A DNA stretch of 64,000 nt from Lojkania enalia (taxonomy: Eukaryota; Ascomycota; Dothideomycetes; Pleosporales). The notes beneath the pieces are model-generated. The model was not told the origin of the DNA. It was given only the letters and a program-made list of their open reading frames with translations, and made no database searches. The stretch is from the NCBI GenBank assembly GCA_010094045.1, contig ML986649.1, positions 124,001 to 188,000 on the forward strand, read 5' to 3'. The translations under genes were made by a program, and so were the position numbers. Below are positions 1 through 10,790 of the stretch, piece by piece. Each line of letters opens with the position of its first letter. The stretch's first letter is position 1.

Positions 1-439
1 GGCGGATGAGATTAGAAAGACTCAGCAGTAGATGGCAATAGCACACAACCAGATGCGTAACAATAGCATACAAATATGTCCTCTTGGGGAAGCCGTCGAG
101 ATAGGCAGGGGGGCCGAATCGCACGTGATGTGGAGAACAGGCACGCTAGGCGACATACGCACTAGTCGACTGCCAAGTGGTCCTCGACATGGCCATAGCT
201 CTACAACTCCCAGGTTCCTCGGAGCTCTCTCCCATTCACCCCACGCAGTAAGACGGTTGTCTCTCCAGCAAGCCCCATGCTATTGTCTCAATACACACGA
301 TAGACTGTAGCAGTTGCGTATCATCTATATTTAAACACGCTCCTCCCTCCTAGCACCGCAATCCCAGACGCCATCCTCCACTCGTTCCGGCGCGCTTCCC
401 AGCTCTAACCTACTATACAGTTCACTCTCCACTACAGCA
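1..439. other. upstream region of the BAH-PHD gene
   Basis: No gene is supported here. A 92-codon open frame at 32-310 has no recognisable domain and no coding-like composition. A TATA-like stretch (ATATTTAAAC, about 326-336) followed by a pyrimidine-rich stretch leads into the start codon at 440. This looks like an ordinary fungal promoter and 5' leader. Confidence 0.4.
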
Positions 440-1702
440 ATGGGTCCCAAGAGAGCCGCCACCCCCGACCCCACCTCGCGCAAAAAAGTGAAGCGCGTTC
501 CTACCAATAGCATGTGCCATCCTCAGCTCCAAATCCCACTCCTCTGGGACTCCTGAACCGCCCACTGTGCTAACAATCCGTATAGAGACCTTGAGCTCTT
601 CTCCCTCGGCCGCCAACCACCGCTCAGGGAGCTCTGCCAGCTCCCCCGCACATTCTTCCACCTCCGCAACCTCACAATCCTCCAACCCGCCTGCCCTCAC
701 CTGGAAGGCCCCTGCCTTCAAAGGCTTCACGCTGCGTGTCGAAGCAAGAAGACGGCCCTCGGTCGAGTCCACCGCACTCCCCAGCCCATTTGAGCGCGCT
801 AATGGGCGCCCAATATTCAATACGCTTAATTACCGCGTCGAGCCAGCGCGGTACTGGGACGCAATGCGCGAATACAGGCGATTTTCGAGTACGATAGCCT
901 CTCACCTCTCAATCTAAGAACTGGAAAACTAACTGACCTCTCAGTCCAGAACCAATCCATCGAACTAGGAGACTGCATATACGTCACCGCCTCTGCTGAC
1001 GAAGACGTCGCCTTAGACGCGCCGATTCGCGGCTGGGTTGCGAAAGTCCTTCATGTACGCGCCCACGACCCATCCCACGTCTTCCTGCTTGTCGCCTGGA
1101 TGTACCGACCAGAAGATCTTCCGAACGGCCGGAAACCGTACCACGGCAACTACGAACTTATCGCTTCCAACGACTTGCAGATCATCGACGCAATGACGGT
1201 CGAAGAGAAAGCGCCAGTCGTGTACTGGGATGAGCATGATGACGAGAATGAATCGCTAGACCCGCGGACCCTGTTCTGGCGCCAGACGATCGATGTGCAA
1301 CGCTCAAGGCCTCTACTTTCTAAACTTCGAACACATTGCATAGATAACAAGCCCTGTAACCCTGACCAGGTCACCGTTCAATGCCCACATTGCAAGGTCT
1401 GGCTCCACGGAGCTTGCATCGAGGAGGCCGCTGTTCGAAGCCTATTCCAGCAACACAACCTCGCATACCCCCCTCGCACCAGCGTCCCACGCTTCTCAGC
1501 TCAGTTCACTGCAAGCCAAGATCAGCCGTGTCGTCTCCGAGTAACAGATCACCACGCCAAGCCCGGCGAAATGAAACATTGGAACCAAGAAGCCGACTGT
1601 CTGCTCTGCGATCGAAATATCGACGACTCTAGTGAGCCCGAGGCCGGTGAAGAGGAGGGCTTTCATGACGGCGTTGATATTACTGCGATCCTCGAAGAAT
1701 AG
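440..1702 (+). CDS. BAH and PHD-finger chromatin reader (EPR-1-like)
   Basis: Predicted nuclear histone-mark reader. Exons 440-509, 586-888 and 945-1702 give 376 residues. Intron 1 (510-585) must be a GC-AG intron (GCATGT donor, GCTAAC branch, TATAG acceptor), because no GT donor keeps the frame. Intron 2 (889-944) is GT-AG with ACTAAC branch. Residues 1-25 are basic (KRAA, RKKVKR), like a nuclear localisation signal, followed by a Ser-rich low-complexity stretch. A BAH domain covers about 125-240 (IELGDCIYV, GWVAKVLHV, VAWMYRPED, NYELIASN). A PHD-like zinc finger follows at about 256-347: paired cysteines 256/262, C271-x2-C274, H279-x2-C282, and a late CLLC pair near 343-346. The first pair is C-x5-C, wider than usual. 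The tail is acidic. This order matches the Neurospora EPR-1 / plant EBS type, known to read H3K27me3; that binding is inferred only. Confidence 0.85.
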
Positions 1703-2385
1703 GTCTCCGATATTTCGGATGACGAGGGTGGGACTAGAGATGAAGAGTAGGTGGGCGGTATGAAGCCATGAGTGATGATATATTTCGTCCTTGAACAAAG
1801 TGTCTACGCGCCTTGGTTCGCATCTAGGTCTTCAAGTATGGTGTTTGGAGAGCGTGGTTTGAAGCAACGTCTTAAATACGGCAGACCATGGTATTGAGCA
1901 ATTCCTTGGCCACTGCACCAAAGACCATGCTACGAAGATAGGATAAATTAAGTAGGATACCGGAGTTTTGGGTGGCGTCTCAAACATGAGGATATACCCT
2001 GGGTACCGGTTGAATTTTTCTCTTTTGCTCATTCGACAGCTCTATACCCATCAGTTTCCAGTTCTCTTGAAATTTTTTTCAAATATTAAGATCTCATCAT
2101 GCAAGACACTGAACTGTGAAGTAATAATAATACTAATACTAATACTATTGCTAGTATACTTTGAATACCATTTTCATATCCCATATACTATCAAACGCGG
2201 GGTATATATCCAAAGAAACCCAACCAAGCAAACCAACCAGCCTTTAAAAAACCCCAAACGCCGCCGCTAATGCAATAAATATAGATATATTTTCAAGCGC
2301 CCAAAAGCCAGCCTGAAGCCAATAGACAGGCAGGCCACTAAAACTTATACATAATACGATACCCACCCACATACTGTCGTCGGCT
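1703..2385. other. convergent intergenic region
   Basis: Shared 3' flank of the BAH-PHD gene (plus) and TAF2 (minus). It is AT-rich with short runs such as AATAATAATACTAATACTAATACT near 2121-2146. I see no gene in it. Confidence 0.4.
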
Positions 2386-5300
2386 TCACATATGCGGCGG
2401 CAACTTGCCCTTCCCAACATTCAATTTCAGCACCAATCTTTTCCGTTCCGGACCCGTGATCATGCTCTCACTGCTCGCCTGTCTCTTGATCGCCCTCTCC
2501 TCGCTCATCTCTCCGTCTGCTTTCCTCTTCTTCCCATTCTCTGTAGACTCTGTGCTCTTTCTGAGTTCGGGAGCCTGTATGCTCAAGGGCATGTCATCCG
2601 ATTCTTCCGATTGCTGGCGCTTAGGGGCTCTGGTGTCCAGAGTACTGTCTTCAGCTTTGCGTTTTCTTTGCGATTGAAATTCATCGGTCAGGTAACGGGA
2701 CAGCACAGAAGAAGAAAGCTTCAAAACCACAATCCTCGATTTCCGGCCTTTTGGCTCCACAGGATGGTGACTCTTACGAGGCTTTTCTTCTACGGGTTTG
2801 CGGGGCTTTTCCTCTACTGGTTTCCGAGCTTTGGCCGGAGCCGGCTTCGGGAGCTTCTCCCCTAAATCAGGCGCTGTGTTCCTGATTTTGAGTGTGGGCT
2901 TTCTTTCCGGTTCCGTGGGCTTTGATGTCGCAGGTTTCGGTGGTTCAGGAGGCGCTGCAACAAGAACCGGAATTTCTGGAGCTGGGGCAGCTGTAGGAAC
3001 TGGTAAGGGCAACGGCGCCGAGACGGGCGCAGGCGTCTGGACAATGGGAGCTGGTACTTCGGGTATCGTGTGTATCGACTGGCTTCTCTGCAGCTGTTCT
3101 TCACTAATTACGGGAACTTCTTGTGAATCAGGAACAAGAACGGCAGGTGCGGCAGAGGGCTTGAGTTTGGGTAATTTGAGTCTAGGCCCTTTTGATTCTT
3201 TCTCTTTTGGAGCCATGACTAGGGGCTCGCGCGGCGTGGTTCGCACCTTGTCGGTACGGTAGAAGCGCATTTGCCCGTTTCCGATGTGCTCTGCCCGCCA
3301 GTAGCGAGGAAGGGGAATGGTAAGCCGTAGAGCGTTGATCTGCGGATAGAGCAGTCCACAAACTTCGACAAGCTCTCGTACATCGTGGAGCGACGTTGTC
3401 TGAGACCGAAGGGCAGCTTCAAGAGCTTCCCTCAGTGCGATATTATCTTCCAAATCCGTTTTCAACCCTTTACAAGCACCATCTAACGTCCGACGAGCAA
3501 ACTCAGCTGCACGATCGGATGGTCCTTCGTCGCGTTCGATGACCAGGTCGCCATTCGTCGGCTCCGCAGGTAGATCAAACTTCGGAAGATCTCCAATGGC
3601 AAGCTGACCGAGGGCATTGCAAAATATCCTAATGAGCGAGGCTCGAACACTAGGAGATGGGTCGGTCGACATTTCGTGAACTAAGAACCTTATAATAGAA
3701 TCTTTTGTTATCATACCTAACGCAATGAGACATTCCCACGCTTTCAATCGGACATTTTCAGCATTACCGATCCTGGTATATTGCAGGAATTCCGTCGGAG
3801 TTAGTGGAATGACTCTCCTACTCATTAACTTCAGCCCACATTCAAGGGCAGTGGTGGTATAAATGTTCTGATATGTGGGGATCCATTCGTCCAGCCGCTG
3901 GTGGCGACTCATTTCCTCAATGGATTTCCTTGTAAACTCGAATTCCTCAGCTTCATCCTCCAGGCTGAGAGTAGGATCCTGAGCCTTCCTGCCGGAGGCG
4001 AGGCTGTCTGCAAGAGCAGACATGAGAGTTGCGACATAATAATCATCACTATATTCGTTCCCTCTATTGTCATTGTAGCGTATGAGGTCAAGTAGAAATC
4101 GCTTAACCCGCATAGGTGCTCTTCCATCTGCTCCTTTTATCTGCGAAACTGCCCTAGGGATCGCACATTGAACAAGGTAAGATGCCCGGTCAGAGAAATC
4201 ATTCGAGCGAGTCATAGGGGACCCCGGGATGCAATAGAGCTCACGAAAAGCCTTCTCAAGATGAAATAAGCCGATCCAATCCAGATGCTCTTTCGCACTT
4301 GCGGCAATAACCTCAGCAGCCATTGTTCGGATTCCGTGAAAGTATCGGCCATCCATCAATGTTTTCACTAAGATGCTGGATATAAGCGGATGTCCCTCCT
4401 TAAGAGCAAGATACTGGATCGACTCGGCCTGCGCCACAACGTCCTTATCTTGTTGCAACTGCGACACATACATATAGGACGGCATATCGTTGATGTGCGC
4501 GCGACATATCCATTCAAAGTCTGCATCGACTCGGAGCCACTCATAGGACTCCTGTTCCATTCGAGCTTCGTCCTCGGGAGACCAGTCCGATATCCTCCAT
4601 TCTTCAATCTCTTCCGTAGTATTAAAGAGGTCCCCGAGAGAGTAGAGCGTGACATCATCTTGTGAATCAACCGCCGTCTCAAGGCCCTGGGCGGCTGCGG
4701 CACGTTCCTTGGCCAAGCGGTTGCGCTTAAGTCGCTTGTACTTGGTGTTGTATGGAATCTCAACCTTTAGAGTTGATGAATTAATTTCTACAATATGCTC
4801 ATAGGGAGTTCCATCGGCTTCGTGTATACGGATTGTCATCGGGCCAACGAAAGCAGGCGATTCCTGGCTAGTGCGAAGACCAGTTTTGTTCTCTTTCACC
4901 TCTCTCATGAAATCAGCAGCAGCCAGCGGGCGTTCCTCCGGCTTTAGAGTTGGATCGGATTGAGTTTGTCGAATAGTGAGTTGAATGACTTGCTTCTTTT
5001 TGTTGAATTGGGGAAAACACTCAAACGTAGGACACCCAGAGCCATACACCCACTGGTTGAAAAAATTGTCAAGCTTCTGGTGCCCCACCTTCTCACAGAT
5101 GTCGAGGAATCCTTCAGTCGAAATGGCGCCATTTGCTAACTTCTCATTGCGAGCATTAAACAAGAGCCGATATAGACATCGGTCGACGCCATTTTTCCCA
5201 CTTTGTTTAACGAGCCTATTGTGAAGGATCGTGAGCACCGAGAGTGATTTGAGCTCCATGAACTCTTCCTCCCCAGGGTCCAGTGCAAGGTACTCGCCAA

Positions 5301-6813
5301 GAATATGTAATGACGGTCGGCGGTGATCCATGTCCATTATCTTATCGACCATGGACTTCTGTCGAAAACGGTGGTCATTTCGTCCGAAGAGGTCCCGCAA
5401 ATAGAGCTCGGTCATGAACCACGAGCCTCCGGTAATGACCCAATGATCGTTTGGACGTTCTGCAATGACGTTTACTCCAATCCATTGACTTGCCACAGCG
5501 TGGACTAAGACTCGGGTGGTCTTTTCTAACGGCTCCCAGACGGTCTCTGGGAATAATAATCGAGAGCTACAGATTGAGAAAGACGCCGTGCTCGCAACGT
5601 CGCAATCTAGGTCATCCACGAATGCTAGCTTGTAGGCTTTTTCGAATGGGTAGCTCTGGTAACGCTCCGTAAAATTGTCCAGAGTCCTTGCGAGGATCAT
5701 AGCGCTGTTTCGAACCTCGTCCGCCCTTCCGGGCAGACAGAAGGCATGCACTCTTATTGCATTTGAACCCAGTCTATCGTCATCCAGGGTATCACGGTAT
5801 TCTGACAAATTTACGTTTTCAAAAGGGCCGATCGCAATGCCAATATGCTGCGGTAACACTGGGGAAGCGCAAAGAAAGCTAGCGGTCTTGCGAGTTGAGT
5901 CGGTGGGGTCAACGATCTACGCTGTCAGTAAACACTAGCGTCCAGGAGGGACGGCACCTACATCATCAGTCATCTCACCCGAACAGACCACGGATATCTC
6001 CATAGCCTTTTCTTCCTCGCTAAAGTCCGGAGTATCGTCGCCCCCATCGTTCATGACACTATCCGCCTTGTGAACACCAATTTTGAGCGGCGGCCCGGTT
6101 CCGGAGTCGACGGACAGAGCAGCCTTGCTAAATGCATCGCCAAGAGTTCTCGGGTATCGGATGGAGATTTCAAAAGTACATTTAGACGTCCCGTCATCTA
6201 TGCATGGAAACAGGCATGAGGCCATTCCTGGAAAAGGCGAGTTCCTGGTATAGATGTGCGGATACCTCGAATCGCCCTCCTCAATCCCAGCGAAGTGTAC
6301 AGCGTCTCGGAAGTCCTGCAAATAATACTCAATCTCGAATTTGATCGGCGTAAAGAGGATCTCTCCAGATCGATGGGGTCCGCTGGCAAAGGAATCTCTA
6401 TTCAGGATGACATCGTGAGTCGCGGAAAGATCCGGTCTGATCTCCTTAATTCGGATGCTGCCTGGAATAGTAATGGACAGTTCGTCCTCGATGCCAGAAA
6501 CATGTCGTTCAATGCGGGACTTGGGAAAATGGTATTGTTCAATGCCTGTACCCGGGTAAAGTGTTAATTTCTCGTACAGATTCGAGTAACCAAAATCACG
6601 CCGGGAGGAAACACGACCCTCGACTTTGACAGACGTTATCTTTAGCTGTCGGCAGTGAAAATTCACCGTTTTCAAGTTCGCGATGTGCGGTTGTACCTCG
6701 ATGGTCGCCTTCCCCTTAATTAGGCGTGGAGAGAAGCTGAAGTCGAGCTCCAGCTTCTGATTCAGAACGGTAAAACTGGTCGCGGGGGACTCGCTGTCCT
6801 CAAAGTCATCCAT
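2386..6813 (-). CDS. TAF2: TFIID subunit TAF2
   Basis: Large subunit of general transcription factor TFIID, which helps the complex contact promoter DNA. Exons 5962-6813 and 2386-5916 (minus) are joined across a 45-nt intron with GTAGGT donor; the product is 1460 residues. I chose the ATG at 6813 (MDDFEDSES) because the conserved TAF2 opening (FTVLNQKLELDF, then GKATIEV) follows within 15 residues; an upstream in-frame ATG at 6999 would add 62 unrelated residues. The body is an M1-aminopeptidase-like fold. The zinc site is degenerate: the HExxH position reads HAVAS near residue 423, as expected for a non-catalytic TAF2. The last 300 or so residues are Pro/Lys/Glu-rich with several KRKA/KKRKA nuclear-localisation-like clusters and end in a basic KRLVLKL segment. 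Length fits the family (about 1200-1500). It converges on the BAH-PHD gene. Confidence 0.95.
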
Positions 6814-7600
6814 CTTCTGGGGATTTGACAGCTGGCAGACCAGCTGCAGGTGGTAAATGCGCTCACAGCGATCGCACGTCGAGTGGTGAGTTATTGAATC
6901 GGCTTGTGTTGGGGCGCGAGCGCGGAGGTTGAGGACGGGGAAGCGCGAGATGACGGTGTAATGGTTTTTCCGATCCGGCTTGGCGTAAGTGGTTTCCATT
7001 GCCTTTCAGTTTCCCCTCAGAATCCCGAGTCATGTTCACCTTCACTATGCGCGGTCTCGGGTAGTGTGAATTCTATGATTATGAAGTACACTTCAACATT
7101 GAGTACAATTAGTTCAATCACAATCGGTGGGCTGCTTCGCTTAGATTCATTCAAATACTTTCCTTCCAGTTTCCACTGCCATCGAATCGGGCAGCTTCGC
7201 TTTGAGGTCGTCCAAGTCTCACTTAAGAGTCGTCTCGAACCAACTACAGGGTCATTCGTAGCCTGCTTCCACATACGGCAATATTATGGCAGCTGATATT
7301 AGGTCAATATCGATACAGCCGGATCTATGTCGCTAGTAATTCTAAGCTAGGAAATTCTTGATTCTCCACTTTCAGTCTCAAATTACCCAATAGTTTTGGC
7401 ACATTAAGTTCGTGTTTGCCATGCCAAGTCTCTATGGGGCAACTCACAGTAGCCTACACCGCATTGCCGGGTATCGGGCTGCCAATGCGTCGATCTCTTG
7501 ACAATTATTGCTGTCTTGGAAGGATTAGTACCACTCACGCCATCCCTTCCCACTCATCTCGAACTCTTGTCTTCCACTCGTCACTTCTAATAGAGGCATC
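6814..7600. other. divergent intergenic promoter region
   Basis: This stretch lies between TAF2 (minus) and the secreted-protein gene (plus) and should hold both promoters. Short open frames overlap in both directions but none shows a domain. No clear TATA box is visible on the TAF2 side, which is common for housekeeping genes. Confidence 0.4.
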
Positions 7601-8191
7601 ATGCATGCGCCATACTTATTGACATTGTTCATTCCCACCATTCTCTCATTCACAACCCGCAGACCCAACTTCGCCATAACAGCGCACCTACCCCCAGCTT
7701 CCTCCTTCTCCTCCATCCAATCATGGAATCTAACGTCTTACCACATCATGCCCTGCTACAACTATGCCGTCTTCACGAACGCCACGGGCCGTACCTTTTA
7801 CGCTAACGGCACCTTCGAGGAAATCTCCTCGTGCACTTCAGACATCCTATCAGACGGAGGCACGCCACCATGGCCCTGGGGAACAATCATCACCCCGAAT
7901 AACGAGACGGATGGCGAGGGCAGACGGAATGTGTTCATTAATTGTGGAACAGGCACGCCAGGAGTGGAGGTCAGGAAGAAGAGAAGAAACGGCCCGAGAG
8001 TCGTGTATGGAGAGGGCGAGTTCTATGTGTGTAATTCGACGTTACTGTTTGGACCAGCAATGACGTTGTATTATCGTGAGAAAGCGGAGAGTACTCCCGG
8101 GAATTGCGCAGATGTCGTGTTAAGGACGAAGTGTGTTGATGATAAGACGGAGAGGGAGTTTCAGAGGGATTCTTGGTGTGAAGAGCTGTAA
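7601..8191 (+). CDS. small secreted cysteine-containing protein
   Basis: Single-exon frame of 196 residues, family not recognised. The N-terminus (MHAPYLLTLFIPTILSF) is a hydrophobic signal peptide. The mature part has seven cysteines and several N-glycosylation sequons (NLT, NAT, NGT, NET, NST), consistent with passage through the secretory pathway. A basic cluster RKKRR lies near the middle. No transmembrane segment or GPI signal is seen at the C-terminus, which ends in WCEEL. It sits at the edge of a 5-kb gene-free tract, a typical position for fungal effector-like or lineage-specific secreted proteins; that role is inference. The product could also be an ordinary extracellular protein. 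Confidence 0.65.
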   Translation: MHAPYLLTLFIPTILSFTTRRPNFAITAHLPPASSFSSIQSWNLTSYHIMPCYNYAVFTNATGRTFYANGTFEEISSCTSDILSDGGTPPWPWGTIITPNNETDGEGRRNVFINCGTGTPGVEVRKKRRNGPRVVYGEGEFYVCNSTLLFGPAMTLYYREKAESTPGNCADVVLRTKCVDDKTEREFQRDSWCEEL

Positions 8192-9545
8192 AGGAGGTTT
8201 GTGAGAATGAGTAGCATGTAATGTAATTTGGCCAAAGCTGTGTCGCGGCTGTCTTCAAGCCTCACGATTGAAATGCAATCATTGGCTTAGGTGTATTAAA
8301 GCGTGGATGCAACCTAATGCAATTTTGTCAGTACCTTGCTCTCTACGATTTTCTTATATTCCTCCAAAAACTAAATATTACAAGCTGTTCAAGAACGCTT
8401 GCATGAAAAATATTTTGCGGTCGAGGCGGGCCGTGATCATCAAACTTTGCCATTAAGAAATCCATGCAGGATCCTAGCATTGCACATTGACATCCCTACC
8501 TCTAATGGTGAGCAACATCAACTTAAGATTACGACGCACCCGCGTCTCAACATTTTGCTTGCGAAATACTTCGTCTACAACTATTCGCCGCCCTTAATAC
8601 CCCTGAGCCAATGTCACGGGACTACCGTAGACGCGCAGCATATGAACGCCCTTCATCTTCCAGACCCATTTATCCACACATTTCTAATCATTTCCTATCA
8701 CTCTACAATCTACGCTCCTATTCTCGCATGCTCCCGGCCTTCTAGAATTAAGGTGTCCCATTTTATTCTGACAACTCGTCAAAAGAATACGATCGACTGG
8801 AATAGCAGGCGCTCTGGTCTTCTAAAATCAGAATCACTGGGAAGGATAATAGAGAATTACGCAACTAAATCTTCCGCGAACATGTCTACACAATCTCGAC
8901 TATCGTTTTTCCTAAGATATCGGCGAGAGTTCAAAGTCATTAAAGACAAGCTGAAGAGGTCCAGAAAAGATGGCGATCCAGGTTTACGTTCCGTCCATCG
9001 CCTCTAGTATTCTGTTACGCACGTCAGATCAAAGCCTTCTAAGACAAAACAAATCAATCGAAATTGGCCCATAGCTTATAAAACCGCGGTCTCCGCGAGA
9101 GCATATCTACAACGCCCGTCCGGAATGTTTCGATGTATTAGACCTCCTTGATACCCTTGATTTACCGGACAGATCCCGTCTACAAGACTAACGCTCTTAA
9201 TACCATATGAATCTCTAAAATCCTACCTGACAGTGCTGTATGACAGAACTCCAGCCTCAGATAAGTAATTAGAAGGAATGTGAATGAAGAGCTCTTATCT
9301 AGTACATCGTGCTAGGCGAGCATATCTATAAGATTATGTAAAGCACATCTCCTACTATGGACTAGCCTTGATGTCGTGTGACGCTAGGACAGACAGTATA
9401 GTCAGCCTTGATCTTCTATAGACATCAATCAACGCAGTTCTCCTCCTCATCTGTCCTGATGCCTTAAGCGTAAGAAGTCGTAGCGGCGATTATATTTCCG
9501 AGCGTTACGACATGCGATGCATAGATCTATACACTGAAAAAATCA
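8192..9545. other. gene-free tract with isolated repeat-like words
   Basis: A 202-codon open frame at 8399-9007 has no recognisable domain, so I do not call it. The word ACTAGCCTTGA occurs at about 9361 and again at about 11825 and 12040 in the CTAAAA repeat field. CTCTAAAATCC occurs near 9211. This suggests that worn members of the same repeat family extend into this stretch. Confidence 0.35.
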
Positions 9546-9546
9546 A

Positions 9547-9568
9547 TTTTTTTTTTTTTTTTTTTTTT
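9547..9568. repeat. poly-T tract (22 nt)
   Basis: An uninterrupted run of 22 T at the border between the preceding tract and an AT-rich tract. It could be a mononucleotide microsatellite or the poly-A tail of a retrotransposed copy on the minus strand. No flanking element or target-site duplication could be recognised. Confidence 0.8.
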
Positions 9569-10790
9569 GCACCGCGTGTGGAAATTTTCCGTATTCTGAG
9601 TATTTTTAGTAATTGGAATGCAATTTTCACTCTATTCGCGCCTTATTTTTGGGTTTAGTCTCCACGCATAGTTAAACCATATTTACCAGGCTTTAGTTTC
9701 CTCGGAAGCTGCCATTTTACTTTGGGATCTTATTGATCTGCATATTCACGCATTGTTTCATAGTTTTTACTAAATTCCGAGAGTATTCATACGTAAGTGA
9801 AATTGGACTATAGAGGTTTGTATCAAGTAATCCTTCTTTCGGCCTATTAATGTCCGGCGAACTAACTTTATAGGAAACAACTTCATGGAATTGACAGATG
9901 ATGGCTCAGTGTCCTTTTTAAGCCCAGAAGTGGATTGGTTTTTAGACTGTTAATGAGAATGGCCTTAGCTAATACGAGGGCTGGATTTCGTATTGAGTGG
10001 TTGATCGTTCATCTTTCTGTCTCTTCTTTGTAAAAAAAAAAAAAGCCCTGCTCATATTATATTCCCAGAATCTATGTCTATTTCTAAAATTTCTCAATTG
10101 ATATTTATTTGTATTTATGATCACAAAATGTCGATTTTTAGACACGGAAAGGATTTGTCATAGACATTCGTAGGGTACTACTACGCTTTTAGTAAAATAG
10201 CTAGTATCGTTGATGGGCATAGGAAGTCTTGTTCTTTTGTCTCAGTTATTGATATTCAATCAGGATTGATAGGCAATGAGATCTCGAGAGAATATAGCTT
10301 TTCTAGGCTCAATTCCCGAGGCAGAACCGCGTGCTTTCCTAATGCAAAATATCTTAGTCAGTAATTTGTAGATATAGTCGCGTGAGTAGAACGTAGTTTG
10401 AGAAGCTGGCGGGCCTTATATATCTCTTTCGCTCCCGCTAAGAGCTTTGATGAGGTCATTTGAATTCTGTCTTTCGTATGACCTGTCTGAGTGCTTCATA
10501 GACAGGTAGTGGATCGAAATTCACTTATATTCCAGAACCTAAGAAATGGCTTTATTCTCAAATTTTTTTGATCTTAACTTCCTGGTCGTAATTTAGCATT
10601 TCTGGGCTTGTGTTTCGATCATGATGGCGACTTCTTCCAGATATATCATAGCCTATATATTTCTTATTTTGAGTCTCACCTAACTCCCATTAGGTGCCAA
10701 AAAAAAAAAAAAAAAAACCTTAAACAACTTCGTCGATGCTCAAGGCCAACGTCTACACACATTTTCATCTCTATGCTTCGGACTTTCGCG
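9569..10790. other. AT-rich gene-free tract with TTTTAG words
   Basis: No gene seen. TTTAG/TTTTAG words recur at about 9606, 9654, 9693, 9940, 10136 and 10186, in the opposite orientation to the CTAAAA boxes that start at 10796. Spacing is irregular. Short A-runs are present at about 10031 and 10699. It may be an eroded inverted part of the neighbouring repeat field. Confidence 0.35.

Noticed and set aside
8399..9007. 202-codon open frame on the plus strand
   Set aside because: No recognisable domain, signal peptide or introns, and it sits in a repeat-bearing gene desert. It is probably a chance frame.
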